Source: Sabethes cyaneus
Taxonomy: Eukaryota; Arthropoda; Insecta; Diptera; Culicidae
Assembly (NCBI RefSeq): GCF_943734655.1
Contig: NC_071354.1
Coordinates: 79,235,822 to 79,299,821, forward strand
Direction of reading: 5' to 3'
Length of the DNA: 64,000 nucleotides
Part shown: one piece after another, positions 24,388 through 36,302 of the stretch
Position numbering within the stretch: position 1 is the first letter of the stretch
How the letters are laid out: each line of letters starts with the position of its first letter
Notes under the pieces: generated by a model
Told to the model about the DNA's origin: nothing
The model's database searches: none
Seen by the model: the letters and a program-made list of their open reading frames with translations, nothing else
Position numbers and translations under genes: made by a program

Positions 24388-24603
24388 ATTGCCGGCAACA
24401 TTGACATCTGGTGGATTGTGCACGATGGCGGCCTGCTGATGTTGCTGCCATTTTTGTTAAAACAACATCGCTCCTGGAAAAACTGCAAGATGCGAATCTT
24501 CACTGTCGCACAGATGGAAGACAACTCGATCCAGATCAAAAAAGACCTGAAGATGTTCCTGTACCATCTGCGAATCGAGGCCGAAGTGGAAGTCGTTGAA
24601 ATG
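24388..24603 (+). CDS. kcc: KCC exon K (C-terminal domain)
   Basis: Encodes residues 601-672. IAGNIDIWWIVHDGGLLMLL, PFLLKQHRSWKNCKMRIFTV and AQMEDNSIQIKKDLKMFLYH match the most conserved stretch of the KCC C-terminal domain, ending LRIEAEVEVVEM. The acceptor is TTTCCACAG and the donor GTAAGT, with phase 0 at both ends. Confidence 0.97.
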
Positions 24604-27299
24604 GTAAGTTGTTGGTTTATTCCATTCCCGAGCACACCAAAGGCAAAGGAAGAAAGGCTAATAATATTAGAATAACCCCTTGGTGGTGCTCTAGGTGCCG
24701 CTAAGGGATTCAATCCAGTCTATTGTTATTCGAAACATGACACTAACATGAGTGATGTCGACATGCAAGTGGGATTCTCAGATGTTACTTTGCCACTGAA
24801 TTTGCAACCAGTCTGGCATAATTGAATTTTCAGCACAGAGAAAAAGTCAGAGCATAACGCTTGGAGCAACAAAATCCTTTTGCATCCAGTTTTCCGCTAT
24901 TGCTCTCTATTTACTTTCTACAACCGAGCGTGGGAGTGCCATGTTAACCGAATGAAACGGAAGCGATTCGAAGTGGCAGTTATGGGCGCACGCGAAAGTA
25001 GTGCATACATTTTATTTAAAGCACCCACCGTATGATGTGCCATAGTTTTATTCGTACCGTACCGTACAATGAATGGCTTTCGTAGTTTGCCGATTCGGAA
25101 TGTTTGCAGGCAGCAACATGAGCAACGATTCGAAACAAGAACCTCCGCCTCTCGACTGAATTATTTATTGGCTCATCTGGTGGCGGCTGGATTCATCCAG
25201 AAATAATTGAAATGCTAGAGCAGTTTCATACCCGCTTGAATATTCCGATAGCATGCCATAGATGCCGTTTTGATTCAAGTAATTTATTTTCTAGGGAAAA
25301 TTTATGATACTTTTATGCGCTATGTGTTTCAGAGGAATGTGAGGAAAATTGTCACTTTAATCACTGTTTCATACATAAAATAATCATTCACCAATATCAC
25401 AGATTTCGATATGAATATATTAATAAAATATGAATCGCATTGTTTTAATCGTAGGCTGGTAAACTCAATTGATAATCTGGGTTTTATTACACTCTTATAG
25501 TGGCATTTATGACCAAAATTTATCATAAAAACTGCTATAAGAGTGCAATGAAACCTCAATAGTTACATGGGTGTGATAAAAATATAAAAAAGCACTTTGA
25601 ACAGAGTGATCGGTGACTGTAAATGTTATTTTTTATAGTGAAAATGTGTGTTTTAATAGAAGCGTTTCAACCACTGCACTGTGTGGTTATTCGCGAAAGT
25701 GAAAATGTTATTTAACTAATCAGGTGCAATTTATTTGCTACACAGTCATGGTAAAGGGAGTATCAATTAAAATTTCCTGCTTAACGACAAGGTCGTCAGT
25801 GTACATTTATGACAGTCAGTATAGCACCGAATATCACCCTTCCCTTCCCTTCTCAGTGTACCAACATGCTCCTATAAACTCGGAAATCCATCACAAAAAA
25901 ATAAAATTAGTTCAACTAACCTGCTGGCAGATCTTGCAACTCGAAGCAAGTAAGATCTTGCAACTCGAAGCACTAAACGTTGCATTCTACAGGGTCTATT
26001 ACTTTTTGGGGCATAAATTACACTAAATACTGTGATTTCTGCCAAATTAAAATTCATCACCATGTTTTCACTTTTTCGCTGTTGATTTTTCATTCATTTT
26101 TGTCGGCCGTTCCATTCGTCACATCACGCGCTAAATTTAACTTGAGGCACAGAAAACATTAATTTATCACCCGAACGGTTATTTGGTAAGATATTATTAT
26201 GATTTTTCCCTGTTCTCTTGAATTGATGGAAAAAACTTCACTTCGTTTCGATTGCAATTCCGAATCCACGACCGTCGTTGCTGTACGTTACCAAGGGAAC
26301 GGACGTATATGTGGAGTGATGCCAACGTAAATATTTGAGCATTAAATATACCAATAATTTTCGTTATTAGGTTAACGATCGTAGAGTGTCGATAATATAG
26401 TTATAAAATTCACTGATAATAAGATTCACCGTAAACAATATTTTATATGATAGAAGTACTGTCGAATCTCGTGCAAATAACAAATGCGACTCGACGTTTC
26501 ATGATTGTTCATAACAGATTATTACCTACTACTAGCAACTCTGTTTTCGACGTGAAAATACTGAAATCAGTAAAAAATCAGCTGGACTCTGACGACCTTC
26601 ACCTTAACTTTATGCATTGTTTATACTATCAAAACGAATAAAACGATAACAAAAACAATATTGTAAATTATTATCGAATCATGAAAAACGTTTTTAAAAC
26701 TGAACCATCGACAAAAGTCAGTTCAAAATTACAAACCATTGAATCATCTCAAAAACATCTCTGTGATGACATATACTAAAATAAAGTCACCACATATTGA
26801 AAAATTGTTTCATCACAAACGACAAAAAATACCTAAACCGACCTTAGAAAAAAGAAGCTACATTCATTTTCAAACCCATTTTCGTTTTACAAATCGGTTT
26901 TACAAATTTGTTCAATTTAAATTGACTCGAAAAACTGTTTAAGTTATTTTTAATTATGTTGAAAAATATTTAATAATTTGGGCATTCATAGACAATATCA
27001 ACCATGAGGCGTATTATATCCACATAGGGTGCGGCGTTAGTACTATTTCAAGCACACCCTCAGATTGCGACAATCTAAGGAAAGAAACTATCGTGGTGAC
27101 GAATTGGTTCTTCAGGTTCAGGTAACAATAATTAAAAGCATGATAAAAATATCATCCAGTGACCTACATCGTTACACGGATAAATTTTTCATTGATAAAA
27201 CAATAGCTTTCTGGCCGTTTGATTTGTCTTTTTAAACAAAAGGATATTGTGAATGCCCAATAAGCCATTGTTTGAGAACTGCATGTATGTACTGTAGTT
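24604..27299 (+). other. kcc: Left part of an 8.5-kb kcc intron
   Basis: Mostly unique-looking AT-rich sequence. A strong hairpin sits at 25480-25555 (listed separately). A 23-bp tandem duplication of AAGATCTTGCAACTCGAAGC-like sequence lies at about 25926-25970. No gene was recognised. Confidence 0.6.
25480..25555 (+). other. Strong hairpin, miRNA-precursor-like or miniature element
   Basis: Two 33-nt arms flank the 10-nt loop CCAAAATTTA. My manual pairing gives 27 Watson-Crick pairs, 3 G:U wobbles and 3 mismatches. The left arm contains CACTCTTATAG and the right arm CTATAAGAGTG. This is the size and near-perfection of an insect pre-miRNA, but tiny inverted-repeat transposons look the same. 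Expression cannot be judged from sequence. Confidence 0.45.
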
Positions 27300-27539
27300 A
27301 TCATCGTTGTCGTTTAGCATAGAACCGTATTACTTCAAGCAGTCATCTTTGTTCAATGTTACAGGGGACTCATAAATCACAAGTCGGTTTCGTGCTGATC
27401 GAACCACCTCTCATGTTGAGCCCTTCTATTCCTGGAGTTGTTAAAGAAAATATTTTTCACCACATTGTCGTCCGGCATCCTTGCGACATGTCAATTTCAA
27501 GTGCGCTTCTTATATGTCGTGACTCATCCGCCTCACCAG

Positions 27540-27736
27540 CAGAGATGCCAGGTGATTTTTTGAAAAGTCTTCACGAATCAAGGAAAAATGTCTTCATTTG
27601 TCTGCTTTCGGCTTTCCGCCCATTTAAATTGCATGGTGAAGACATGTCTTCACATGTCTTCAAGTGAAGACATTTCACTTTTTTGTAACAAAAATGTCTT
27701 CAAAATGAAGACATGTCTTCACTTCTGGCATCTCTG
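27540..27736 (+). mobile_element. hAT-like MITE, copy 1
   Basis: The element starts CAGAGATGCCAG and ends CTGGCATCTCTG. It is flanked by CTCACCAG and TTCACCAG (7 of 8 identical), the expected size for a hAT target duplication. The interior is rich in GAAGAC and GTCTTC motifs forming overlapping small palindromes. A second copy in opposite orientation lies at 39217-39383. There is no coding capacity. Confidence 0.8.
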
Positions 27737-27842
27737 TTCACCAGAGATCATCCATAGCACCTTCTACTCAAAACCATCAGACGTATGTGCTCTGTGAGTA
27801 GCGTCACAGCTACAAGTCAATAAAGAACTGCCGGTCCAATAA

Positions 27843-28369
27843 CCCGAGCAGGAGCGAAGAGCAAAATAATATCAAAACTATATCAAACTGAGGTATAATA
27901 CTATATTTTGTTATTGAATAGATATGGAGATACATTGATACCACATTTTGTTATTGAGTAGATACTCAAAACATTGTTTGTAAGATGAGTTTAATAACTG
28001 ATTTTGTTATCATATCTTATTGTGATCTTAAAATGACATTCGATATATTTCATAAAAGAAATTTATTGATTAAAGGGATTTTAAATTATAATTATTTTAT
28101 GAAACAATGTCTTCTGCTACTACATTTGTTATTCAATACCGTAATAATACTAAAATATGTTATTCCAAACTCTGAATACAGTCATGTTATTGCTTTGTTA
28201 TTCAAATAACACAAGTAGTTATTCTTTTGGCCCTAAAGGAACAAAATTTTGGTATTATTTTTTGTTATTTTACCAACTATGTCAGCCAAGACAAGATCAA
28301 ATTTTGATATGAGTTATTCGATTTCCATGACACATTTTGAAATTAATTTGCTCTTCGCTCCTGCTCGGG
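27843..28369. mobile_element. 527-bp MITE with near-perfect TIRs and AA target duplication
   Basis: The ends are CCCGAGCAGGAGCGAAGAGC (then AAA) and its exact inverse at 28347-28369. AA flanks both sides. The LINE paralogue at 50561-50576 has the unfilled sequence GCCGGTCTAATAAGCG, matching the joined flanks GCCGGTCCAATAAGCG, so both ends are fixed. The interior is AT-rich with repeated TTTTGTTATTGA(A/G)TAGATA motifs. No frame resembles a transposase. Confidence 0.85.
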
Positions 28370-28939
28370 AAGCGATAAGTACAGTCCTGCTGACGGCGCG
28401 CCGAATACTTCTTGATCGATGCGTCTTTTAAAGGACAAAGTAGGTCCAATTTTCTGCTTAAATGCGCTGCTGGATCCTCTTATTCACGTTGTCAAGTGCA
28501 ATCCCAAATTTGTATACATACTCATTTACTACTACTAATTCTTCGTCGTCAACGTTTATTGGCCGTGGGAGACGAACGTCGTGCCTCTCATTTAAGCCTC
28601 TAGTTTTTATGTATTTGATATTCGACTCTATTAGTAAGTCGCTTCAATCCAGCACAGATTGCTTCCCCTGCCCCAAAATTTTTGGCTATAATATCGAAGT
28701 CATCTGCGTATCTTGAAAATAACATGCAGGATAAGCAGTTGCCTTGTCTCAATCCTCGTCGTGTTCGAAAGGGGTCAAAAACCCCGCTAAGAATTGTCCG
28801 TCAGATGTCGTCCGACATAAGGGAACCTTTTACTTGCGCTTGTCCGACGTCGTCCGACAAATTTACTGGGATATCGGAAGGTAGAGCCTCATCCAGTAGA
28901 CGCATGCAATTCTCGGCATCCTGCGGGTTTTTCAATTAC

Positions 28940-30200
28940 TGAATGTTTTGTTTATGTTGTGGAGCTAGGTACTGCGACTCTCGAAGATGGCTGGATTAGA
29001 ATACGCTTGACCACCAATGAGGCCGCAACTGCGGTGCTAGATAAAGAAACCTTGAGTGCACGAAATAACTTGTTTGATGGGGACTGCCATCAAGCAATGG
29101 AAAGGTACAAAAGAGCTAGGAAAAACTATCTATGCATTGCCACGAGTGAGAATTTGTTCAAATATTGACGAGGGCGGAATGCGTTGACCACGTTCTTTAG
29201 GAAGAAAAGCGCCAGAAGGAAAACAGATATCGTGAAGTGCTAGAACAACTATGCCTATAGCATGAGATTTTGTAGGGCAGTATCAAGCGGGCGGGTTTTA
29301 TGGGGACCCGTGCTTCTTCGGATCAAATTTTCACTCTACGACAAATCCTCTAGCAATATCGGGTGTACAACGTACCCACGCTTTATATTTTCGTGGATTT
29401 CGAAGCAGCATACGATACAGTCGAATGCGAACAGCTATGGCATATAATGCACGAGAACGGTTTTCCGGATTAACTGACGCGGCTTATAAAAGCTACCCTG
29501 GAGCGCGTGCACATGCATGCTTCGGAGGCTCTCTCGGGTCCCTTCGAATGGAGCATATGGGTGCGGCAAGACGATGGACTATTGATGGACGATGTTATTC
29601 AACAGCGTTATTGAAGGTGTGATCCGGCGAGCGGCCATCGAAACGAAAGGAACGATCTCCGGCAAAAGTAGCCAGCTCTTCGCTGCCTTCGCAGACTACC
29701 TTGAGATCATTACTAGAAACTTGGAGACGGCGAAGGCAACCTATACCAGACATAAAATGAAGGGTAGGAGGATTGGGTCACAAATCAATGCATTAAAAAC
29801 CAAATACATGATAGGAAGGGGCTTCAGAGAACAACGTTCGCCTCCCACGGACAGTGACTGTCGAAGGTGATGAACTGGAAGTGGTTGATGAGTGCATATA
29901 TCTGGGATCTCTGGCCACCGCCGACACCAATACGAGTAGACAGATTCAACAACGCCTTCAAGTTGGAAATCGGGCGTACTTTTCCCTCCGTGAGACGCTG
30001 CGATCAAAGAATATACGCCGCCGCACATAACTGACGATGTACAAAACGCTAATCAGACCGGCAGTCCCCTACATGTAACTTTGCTTACATGAGAAATACA
30101 TGCACTTGCCGTATTTGAACAAAAGGTTGAGGACTATCGTTGGTGGAGTACAAGCGGAAAGCGAAGAAGGCGCAGGCATATGAACCACGAGTTGCAGGCA
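28940..30200 (+). mobile_element. Decayed non-LTR retrotransposon, sense orientation
   Basis: On the plus strand, fragments in shifting frames match a LINE reverse transcriptase: TLEDGWIRIR-like linker, FEAAYDTVE near 29400, a region near 29680 with FADY in place of FADD, then KTKYM and a C-terminal YIWDL-like stretch. Stops and frameshifts are frequent. It is of the same general type as the antisense copy at 6800-9100 but faces the other way. Confidence 0.75.
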
Positions 30201-30889
30201 CTATTTGAAGGGATTCCCATCGTACACGAATGTGTACGTAGCGAATGTTGGAAAACTACACTACAGCTATCGTATATTGCCTCCAGTGGTGCGGAGAACA
30301 CTTCTTTCTGGTTATTATATCGAAAGTGCTCATTGATGATGCTGCTGTAATTGAGGAAACGGTCCTCTGTTCTCAACAGACACGTCTTCTCATGGCTCGG
30401 TTTCGAATCTAACACGTGACCTTGCATTCTGCCCAACACTACAATGCCCTTCGATAGAGTTCGATAGAGGCAAATTGGGCTACCATTTTGACTGAGACAT
30501 TCGTGCCAACAAGTTTCTTAATTCAACCGCCCACTGCGGGTCAGGCATTATTGTGAGCTGCTCCTAACATGCCTAATATGGAGTGCAAGCGCTCATTAGG
30601 TTGAGCAAGCGATGTTACGGCATGCAGTGGAATTACCGTCAAGAATCACCCCTGACATGACAAGGTTGTTCTTCGTACCAACACTCAATATTCACATGAA
30701 TGTTCTCTTCTCTGTCCGAATACGACCTTAGTTTCCACCAACGCTGGTTTCCCGATCGCCACTACAATTGCCCGAATCCAGACTGGTACCATTATTTTAT
30801 TCCATGAGCTTTTCATTCTAAGACAACTGATGACCAATATTTCTCTAATTCGCTCGGTTATGGGTTCTCCAATTCTTTAGACACCGTGT

Positions 30890-31300
30890 ACTCACCGCGG
30901 GATCTCACTCCATCTGGGCTAACTATATTGCTCGCTGCGCCCCTGGTTGTCCAGTTCCTTCTGGATTTGAATCAGACACTATCTTTGCAGGATTAAATAT
31001 CCGGCATTCTTGCAACATGCTTTGCCTATCGTATCCGTCTAGCTTTAGTGACCTTTTAAATAGTGGGATCGTCATAAAGCTCCTTCATGGTTCACACTCC
31101 GCCTCCATATTTCGTTCTCCTGATACGCTTCCGAAGATCGTTCTTATTTAGCACTCGTCTCTCGAAACTGCTCGAGAGTACAAACTTTAATTTGAAACTT
31201 TTGTAGTACCATATTTGTCCTCTAATACCCATCCCTGTTTCGGAATGACTCATTTCGTAAAGCTTTTCGTGCAAAATGTTAAATCACTGTCCGTCATCTA
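30890..31300 (-). mobile_element. LINE 3'-end fragment
   Basis: The block containing GTTCCTTCTGGATTTGAATC, then CCGGCATTCTTGCAACATG resembles the LINE C-terminal region seen at 5780-5860 and 63440-63530. It is strongly diverged and no frame is open for long. Confidence 0.5.
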
Positions 31301-31309
31301 GGGGATCGC

Positions 31310-33106
31310 GACGAAAGGCAGGTATGCCGGTATAAATACAAATAGTGTTCTACGCGAATTAGCAAGTCGATACGAATCTACGTTTTTCGTTTCAAATATG
31401 TCGTTTCAAACTATAAGTTACATTTTTATAAGAGCTGTATGAAAATTTGAAAATAATCTTTCGAAAAATCAAGAACGCTGAAGATAACAGTTTAATTATC
31501 CTTGCATTGCAAATTTGAAAACTCTGCTATATGAACCTCTCTTAAACAGGTGTGGCTGCAAAAAGATAAAAATCGATATTCAATGCTTTTCTAAAATCCC
31601 AGATGACGGATGGTTTGAAATGATATACCTATACCTATATTCGTTAACACCGTCTCATAAGGAATTCGATGAGAATAAACAACAATAGATGCAAGTTGCA
31701 TCCTCTGCCAGTAATAAATCAATTAAATTTTCCTTTAAATTAAAAACGCGATAAACCGTTACACCGATTTAGTTCATCATATTTTTCATCCAAATGGCTA
31801 CACCGGTAATGAACCGTTCCACAATACAAATTCCTTTGATTCCCACATTCAGCAATTCACATCGCGTGGTATTTTATGTGCCTCGCACCAGCGAAACGTT
31901 TAACGAAACATCTGTACATTGGCAAAAGCTCTTAATCTTATTTGCAGGATGTATCGAAATTTATTGATCATATGGGATTGGTTGGTTGATGGACCTTCTA
32001 AAGCACCCGAACGTTATTCAGCGGTCATAAAAATATATTGCCCCATTGCAAATCCAACTTTACACCATAGTAAAGTGCATAAACCTGTCGTCACCAGACG
32101 ACGCTTCTATGGTGTGCCGTTTTTTTTTCTTGCTTCAAAATGATGCATATTCATTCAAACACCATTGAGGATAAGTTTTACGGTTCACCTACCCAGCTAC
32201 CAGCCACAGCCAGTATTCGCGCTGTACTAGTCACTGCTTATTGCTAAACTTTATAATCCATTAGTGTACTATTTCTATTACACTGCAGGTGTGTGCAGCA
32301 GAATGACTTTTTTCTTTCCCGAAGAGACATTAAATATGCTTTATGAAATAGGAGAAGTTTTTAAACAATTCATCCAACTAAATAGTTACGATATATCACC
32401 TACTTTTACTTTTCAGTGTTGTTATTAATTATGGTAGAGCTTTAGAACCTTTCGACAATAGAGGTCCGGTAAACTGCTACAATTTGAATAAACGTTTAGT
32501 CTAAGTTACGTCTGAACTGAACAAATTTATATAAAGTTGTTGATCAATTGTACCCATTTTGTTCAATTTGAATTTTTAGTTTACCTAACGAGTGAACCTA
32601 AAAATTGAATTTGGATGGGATCATTTTCCATGTTTGGATAAACGATTCGAGAAAATAAGTTATTATCACCGAAAGGTTAGAAACCCTTGAAATCAATCAA
32701 TCAGAGCAATCAAATGGATGTTTGTTCATACTGCTCTGCCCAATATTTAAAGCTGCTTTAGTATACGGTAACTGACATGGCCTGTCGATAAGTAATCGTT
32801 TTATCGTAAATTTTGGCAAAACGCTTTCGATAAATTTGGATAAAAAGGCAACCATCCTAAACAAATAAAAACATTTACCTCTTTCAATCTACCCTGACCG
32901 TTTGAAAACAGATAGCTCATCAGCAGAATTCGAAAAAACACTTATACATCGCCCAAAAAAGTGCTCTTTTATGAAACCTAAAATCACTTTTCTAAACTGG
33001 AAATAAATAGGCTCCGCTTCGACGCGATCAAAAAGTTTCGTTCGCCTACTTCTAGTGGCCCACTCCAACATGATTTTAATTTCTTTCTTTTTTCACCAAT
33101 CCCCAG
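31310..33106 (+). other. kcc: Right part of the kcc intron
   Basis: AT-rich, with no gene recognised. It ends in a pyrimidine tract (TTTCTTTCTTTTTTCACC) and CCCCAG before 33107. Confidence 0.65.
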
Positions 33107-33214
33107 ATGAATAGCGATATCTCGGCGTACACCTACGAGCGCACCCTGATGATGGAACAACGCAACCAGATGCTCCGGAAGCTGCGACTCAACAAGCGTG
33201 AGAAGGAGAATGTT
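33107..33214 (+). CDS. kcc: KCC exon L (first regulatory phosphosite region)
   Basis: Encodes residues 673-708: MNSDISAYTYERTLMMEQRN then QMLRKLRLNKREKENV. SAYTYERTLMMEQR aligns with the segment that carries the first WNK/SPAK-regulated threonine in vertebrate KCCs (Thr991 of KCC3), phosphorylation of which inhibits transport. The acceptor is CCCCAG and the donor GTGAGT. Phase 0 at both ends allows in-frame skipping or insertion of neighbours. Confidence 0.96.
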
Positions 33215-34019
33215 GTGAGTATCACTTTTCCAATCTATATTGCTCCTTTATCTGGTTTATGCAGCAGACACGTACCGTTTATATCGCCGAAAGTTGAACC
33301 ATACTGCTCGGTAGAATATATGATCGCAGGATATAGTACCTATGACCAGTCGGAAGGAAAACATCCAAATACTAGCTACTGGTTCAGCGTAGTTCGGAAG
33401 TTTTTCTCCCCCTAGGATGAAAAGGAAACGATAATAAAAATAAATTGTCCGTCGCAATCTGTGTGTTACTCTGGCGAAATTCGGATAAAGTTTATTTTAG
33501 TAAAACACTGCTGTACGTGTTGTACAGGGAGGACAAAGTATGTGGCATAGATCGAGCTGTGGGTGGGTGGCATTATCCAAAAAACAAAGGTATCTGCTTC
33601 GAATCCCGGGCCACCGCAGGATAAAAACTTGCCAAACAACTTGCAAAAGTTACCAAACTTCTCGCTCCGCTTGAAATACTGAAGTATTTAAGCATTATGT
33701 AGTCTCTAAGGATTCGTACACAGAACAAAACGTGATTCTTGTAATGTGTTTGATCCGCAAGAAATTCGTAACATCACGATTATTATTCATGGTGTGTTTT
33801 CATAAAAACTGTTCTAAAATCTTGAAATAATGACTCATTTTTCTTTTTATAAGTTAAAACACACTTTGTTAATAATACACTTCTTAATAATGTTCGCTAA
33901 GCAATCTTTTTGTTTTTATTTATAATGATTTCTACAACAACTTCAATGTATAACAAAATAATCTTCAGAGTGTAACTGGATGATCTGGAGTTGTCAATTC
34001 AATAGCCCAGTATTTTGCA
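33215..34019 (+). other. kcc: kcc intron, left part
   Basis: No gene recognised. At about 33545-33625 a tRNA-like B-box (TTCGAATCCCG) with a weak A-box-like TGGCATAGATCG upstream could mark an old tRNA-derived SINE, but the T stem does not pair. Confidence 0.5.
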
Positions 34020-35275
34020 AGCAAGCAAATTAATTGCGTCAAAATAGATCCAGTTTTGAGTCCAATTCAAAGCTTAATTTCATTTCAAATTTCAATTTCA
34101 AGTATAATTTAAAGTCCAATTATAGTCCAAATTCTGGTCCAATTTAATGTCCCATTTTAGTCAAATGTCATGTCTGATTTAATTCCAATTTGAAGTTAAA
34201 TTTCAAATCTGATTTCAAGTACAATTTCAAGTCCAATTTATTGTCCATTTAAAAAAATCAGCTCTAACCTTGTTCTTTTTTTGATTTCGCTGTCTAATTT
34301 TAATTCAGATCCAAATGCTATTTCAAGTGCAATTTAACGTCCCATTTTAATTCCAAATTTAATTCCAATTCAATTTCAACTTCGCAAGTCCAGTTTTGTT
34401 ACTAATTTCAAATGCAATTTCAAGCTCAATTTTAAGTCTAATTTCAAGTCCAATTGAGGTCCAATTTCAAGTTTAATTTAATGTCATATTTTATGATTAG
34501 ATTTAGGTATGTATGAGCGTATGTAAGTGAGGGCATAAGATGAAGAAGTAAAGCAAGAGCTGTAACCATACATCGTAGTGTGGTGCTCGCGGGCTGTTGG
34601 CATCGTGAACGGGTTGTGCAGAAAGATGCTACGAGACTGTGCGCTCACGATTGTGCAGGTAGCCGAATGTATGCACGCGGTTGTTTGAGTATTGACTTTT
34701 GATTGTTGAATTTTGATTTTTAATCTTTATCTTTTGAGCTTTTTAATTCAGACTTGATTTATCTCTTTTGACTTTTGAATTTTTAATTTGGATTTCTAAT
34801 CTACGACCTTTTTCACTTGTCTTTTTTCCCACTTTTCGATTTTTGATTTCTAACGTTTGAGTAAAATTTTGCTTTTGATTTTTAGTTTTGGCATTTGAAT
34901 CTGGATTTTTAATATTTGACTTTTAATTTTGGACTTTTGACCTTTGTTTTTTGTTTTTGTTGTATATATTTTTGATTTGATTTGCTTTTGATGATTTTTT
35001 ATTTTGACTTTTGGCTTTCTAATGTCGACTCTGATAGTTGAATTTTAACTTTTGATTTTGGCTTTCAACTTTTAACTTGTGTTTTTTACTTTTGCCTTTT
35101 AATTTTTGTTTTTGACGTTTGTTTTTGTAAAATTTTAAATTTTGATTTTCTGCTTCTGAAGTTTGACTTTGAAATCGTATTTTTTTTATTTATTTTCACT
35201 TTTGAATATTAATTTTTAGCTTTTATTTTTATACATTTGACGTTTGAATTGAGTTTAGTTGTTGAGTTTATTATA
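34020..35275. repeat. Composite degenerate hexamer repeat with conserved core, copy 2
   Basis: The left arm (34020-34500) is made of CAATTTCAAGTC-like units. The right arm (34690-35275) is made of TTTTGATTTTGAATT-like units, which read as the reverse complement of the left arm. Between them lies a non-repetitive block. Its 34590-34697 part aligns with 20106-20225: GCTCGCGGGCTGTTGG, GTGCAGAAAGATGCTACGAG and GCGGTTGTTTGAGTA each have clear counterparts. Confidence 0.75.
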
Positions 35276-36242
35276 GAGTGTTTTAACCGACGGGTCATTC
35301 ACCAAAACGTTTGAATTAAAACTCCGAAGGTTGAAACCTAATCCCCCGGTAGCTTTGCGATAAACAATTTAATTGCATAGATTTTTTCAGAACAAACCAT
35401 GCCTTCCAAAAATCCGTAGCTCATCTTCTGTTTTTGTCTAGGCCAATCTATTACATCTCTTTGGAAGGACCAGGTCAAGATAGTTTTCATCCATTCAAAT
35501 ATAGATAACACCAACTTGACTTTGTTTTCTATTTGCGGGATACACACTTGCGATTCTTTTTAAATTCTTGATTGGATTAAGTCTACAATTATCTTAAGTT
35601 AAATTTGCCCAACTAGATATTCTCCTGTACTGGGGTAAGTGGTGGACCATCGTCATCATCAAATGTTGGGAAACTTGCCTTGCTCGATTGAGTAGATGAA
35701 TGAATATTGAGTATAACGGATTAGCACAAATCAAATTAGTGAGAACAAAACTATAAAAATAAATAATAATAACGCAAAATATTTTGTTACCGGCAAAAAA
35801 AATGCGCGAAAATTTGTGATGAAGGAAGGATGTTCCCAAAAACTTCTCGCGAACGAAATTTAGCAATCACATTCATTGATTCAAATGGTTTTCTTTACTG
35901 GTGAAATATCATCGTCAATAAAATCACTCGATCTATGCCATATAATGCTTTATCCTCTAAAAAATTGAAACTTTTTGTGTTTTATTATGGTCAAAATTAG
36001 CACACACACCTCGAAAGGTGCCCCAATGATTTATCACTATTTTCATATGCAACTCTATATGATAATAATCTCATATTTTTCCCCATAAAAAAAGTTGAAA
36101 AGCAGAAAATCAAATGGAATCTTAATTAAGTCTTTTCCCATTCCCATTCTTTTTTGCGTCTGCATTTTCTCTCTCTCTCTTTTCCCTAACTAATCTCGGA
36201 AATGCACATTTACGAAAACACTTCGCAACCCAATTAATTAAG
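35276..36242 (+). other. kcc: kcc intron
   Basis: AT-rich, no gene recognised. The last 75 bases contain CTCTCTCTCTCTTTTCC, then a branch-point-like CCCTAAC, then no AG until TTAATTAAG at 36242. That is a well-formed 3' splice region for the candidate exon that follows. Confidence 0.6.
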
Positions 36243-36302
36243 GTGGAAAACATGGTGGAGTTCAGCCAACCCACCGCGAACGGAGAGGACCGAACACCCC
36301 TG
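36243..36302 (+). CDS. kcc: Candidate KCC cassette exon (20 codons)
   Basis: The 60 bases read VENMVEFSQPTANGEDRTPL without a stop, in the frame set by the exon ending at 33214, and are followed by a strong donor GTAAAG. They are phase 0 on both sides, so they would insert 20 residues between ...REKENV and VQAIVDHH without disturbing the frame. VENMVE also resembles VQAIVD at the start of the next exon, so the two could be alternatives. The upstream pyrimidine tract, branch-point-like CTAAC and AG-free gap support an acceptor. I do not recall this peptide from other KCCs. It could be isoform-specific or a chance match. Confidence 0.5.

Larger units (their letters stand above)
27300..28920 (-). 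mobile_element. Decayed non-LTR retrotransposon, interrupted by two MITEs
   Basis: The parts at 27300-27539, 27737-27842 and 28370-28920 align in order with the antisense LINE copies at 6770-7450 and 50345-50770. Shared landmarks include GTCGTCCGGCATCC, TATGTGCTCTGTGAGTAGCG and CTGCCGGTCCAATAA. No frame is intact. The two gaps are exactly the elements at 27540-27736 and 27843-28369, so these inserted after the LINE. Confidence 0.7.

Noticed and set aside
33545..33625. tRNA-like segment with TTCGAATCCCG
   Set aside because: Only the B-box is convincing. The T stem does not pair and no cloverleaf can be drawn.
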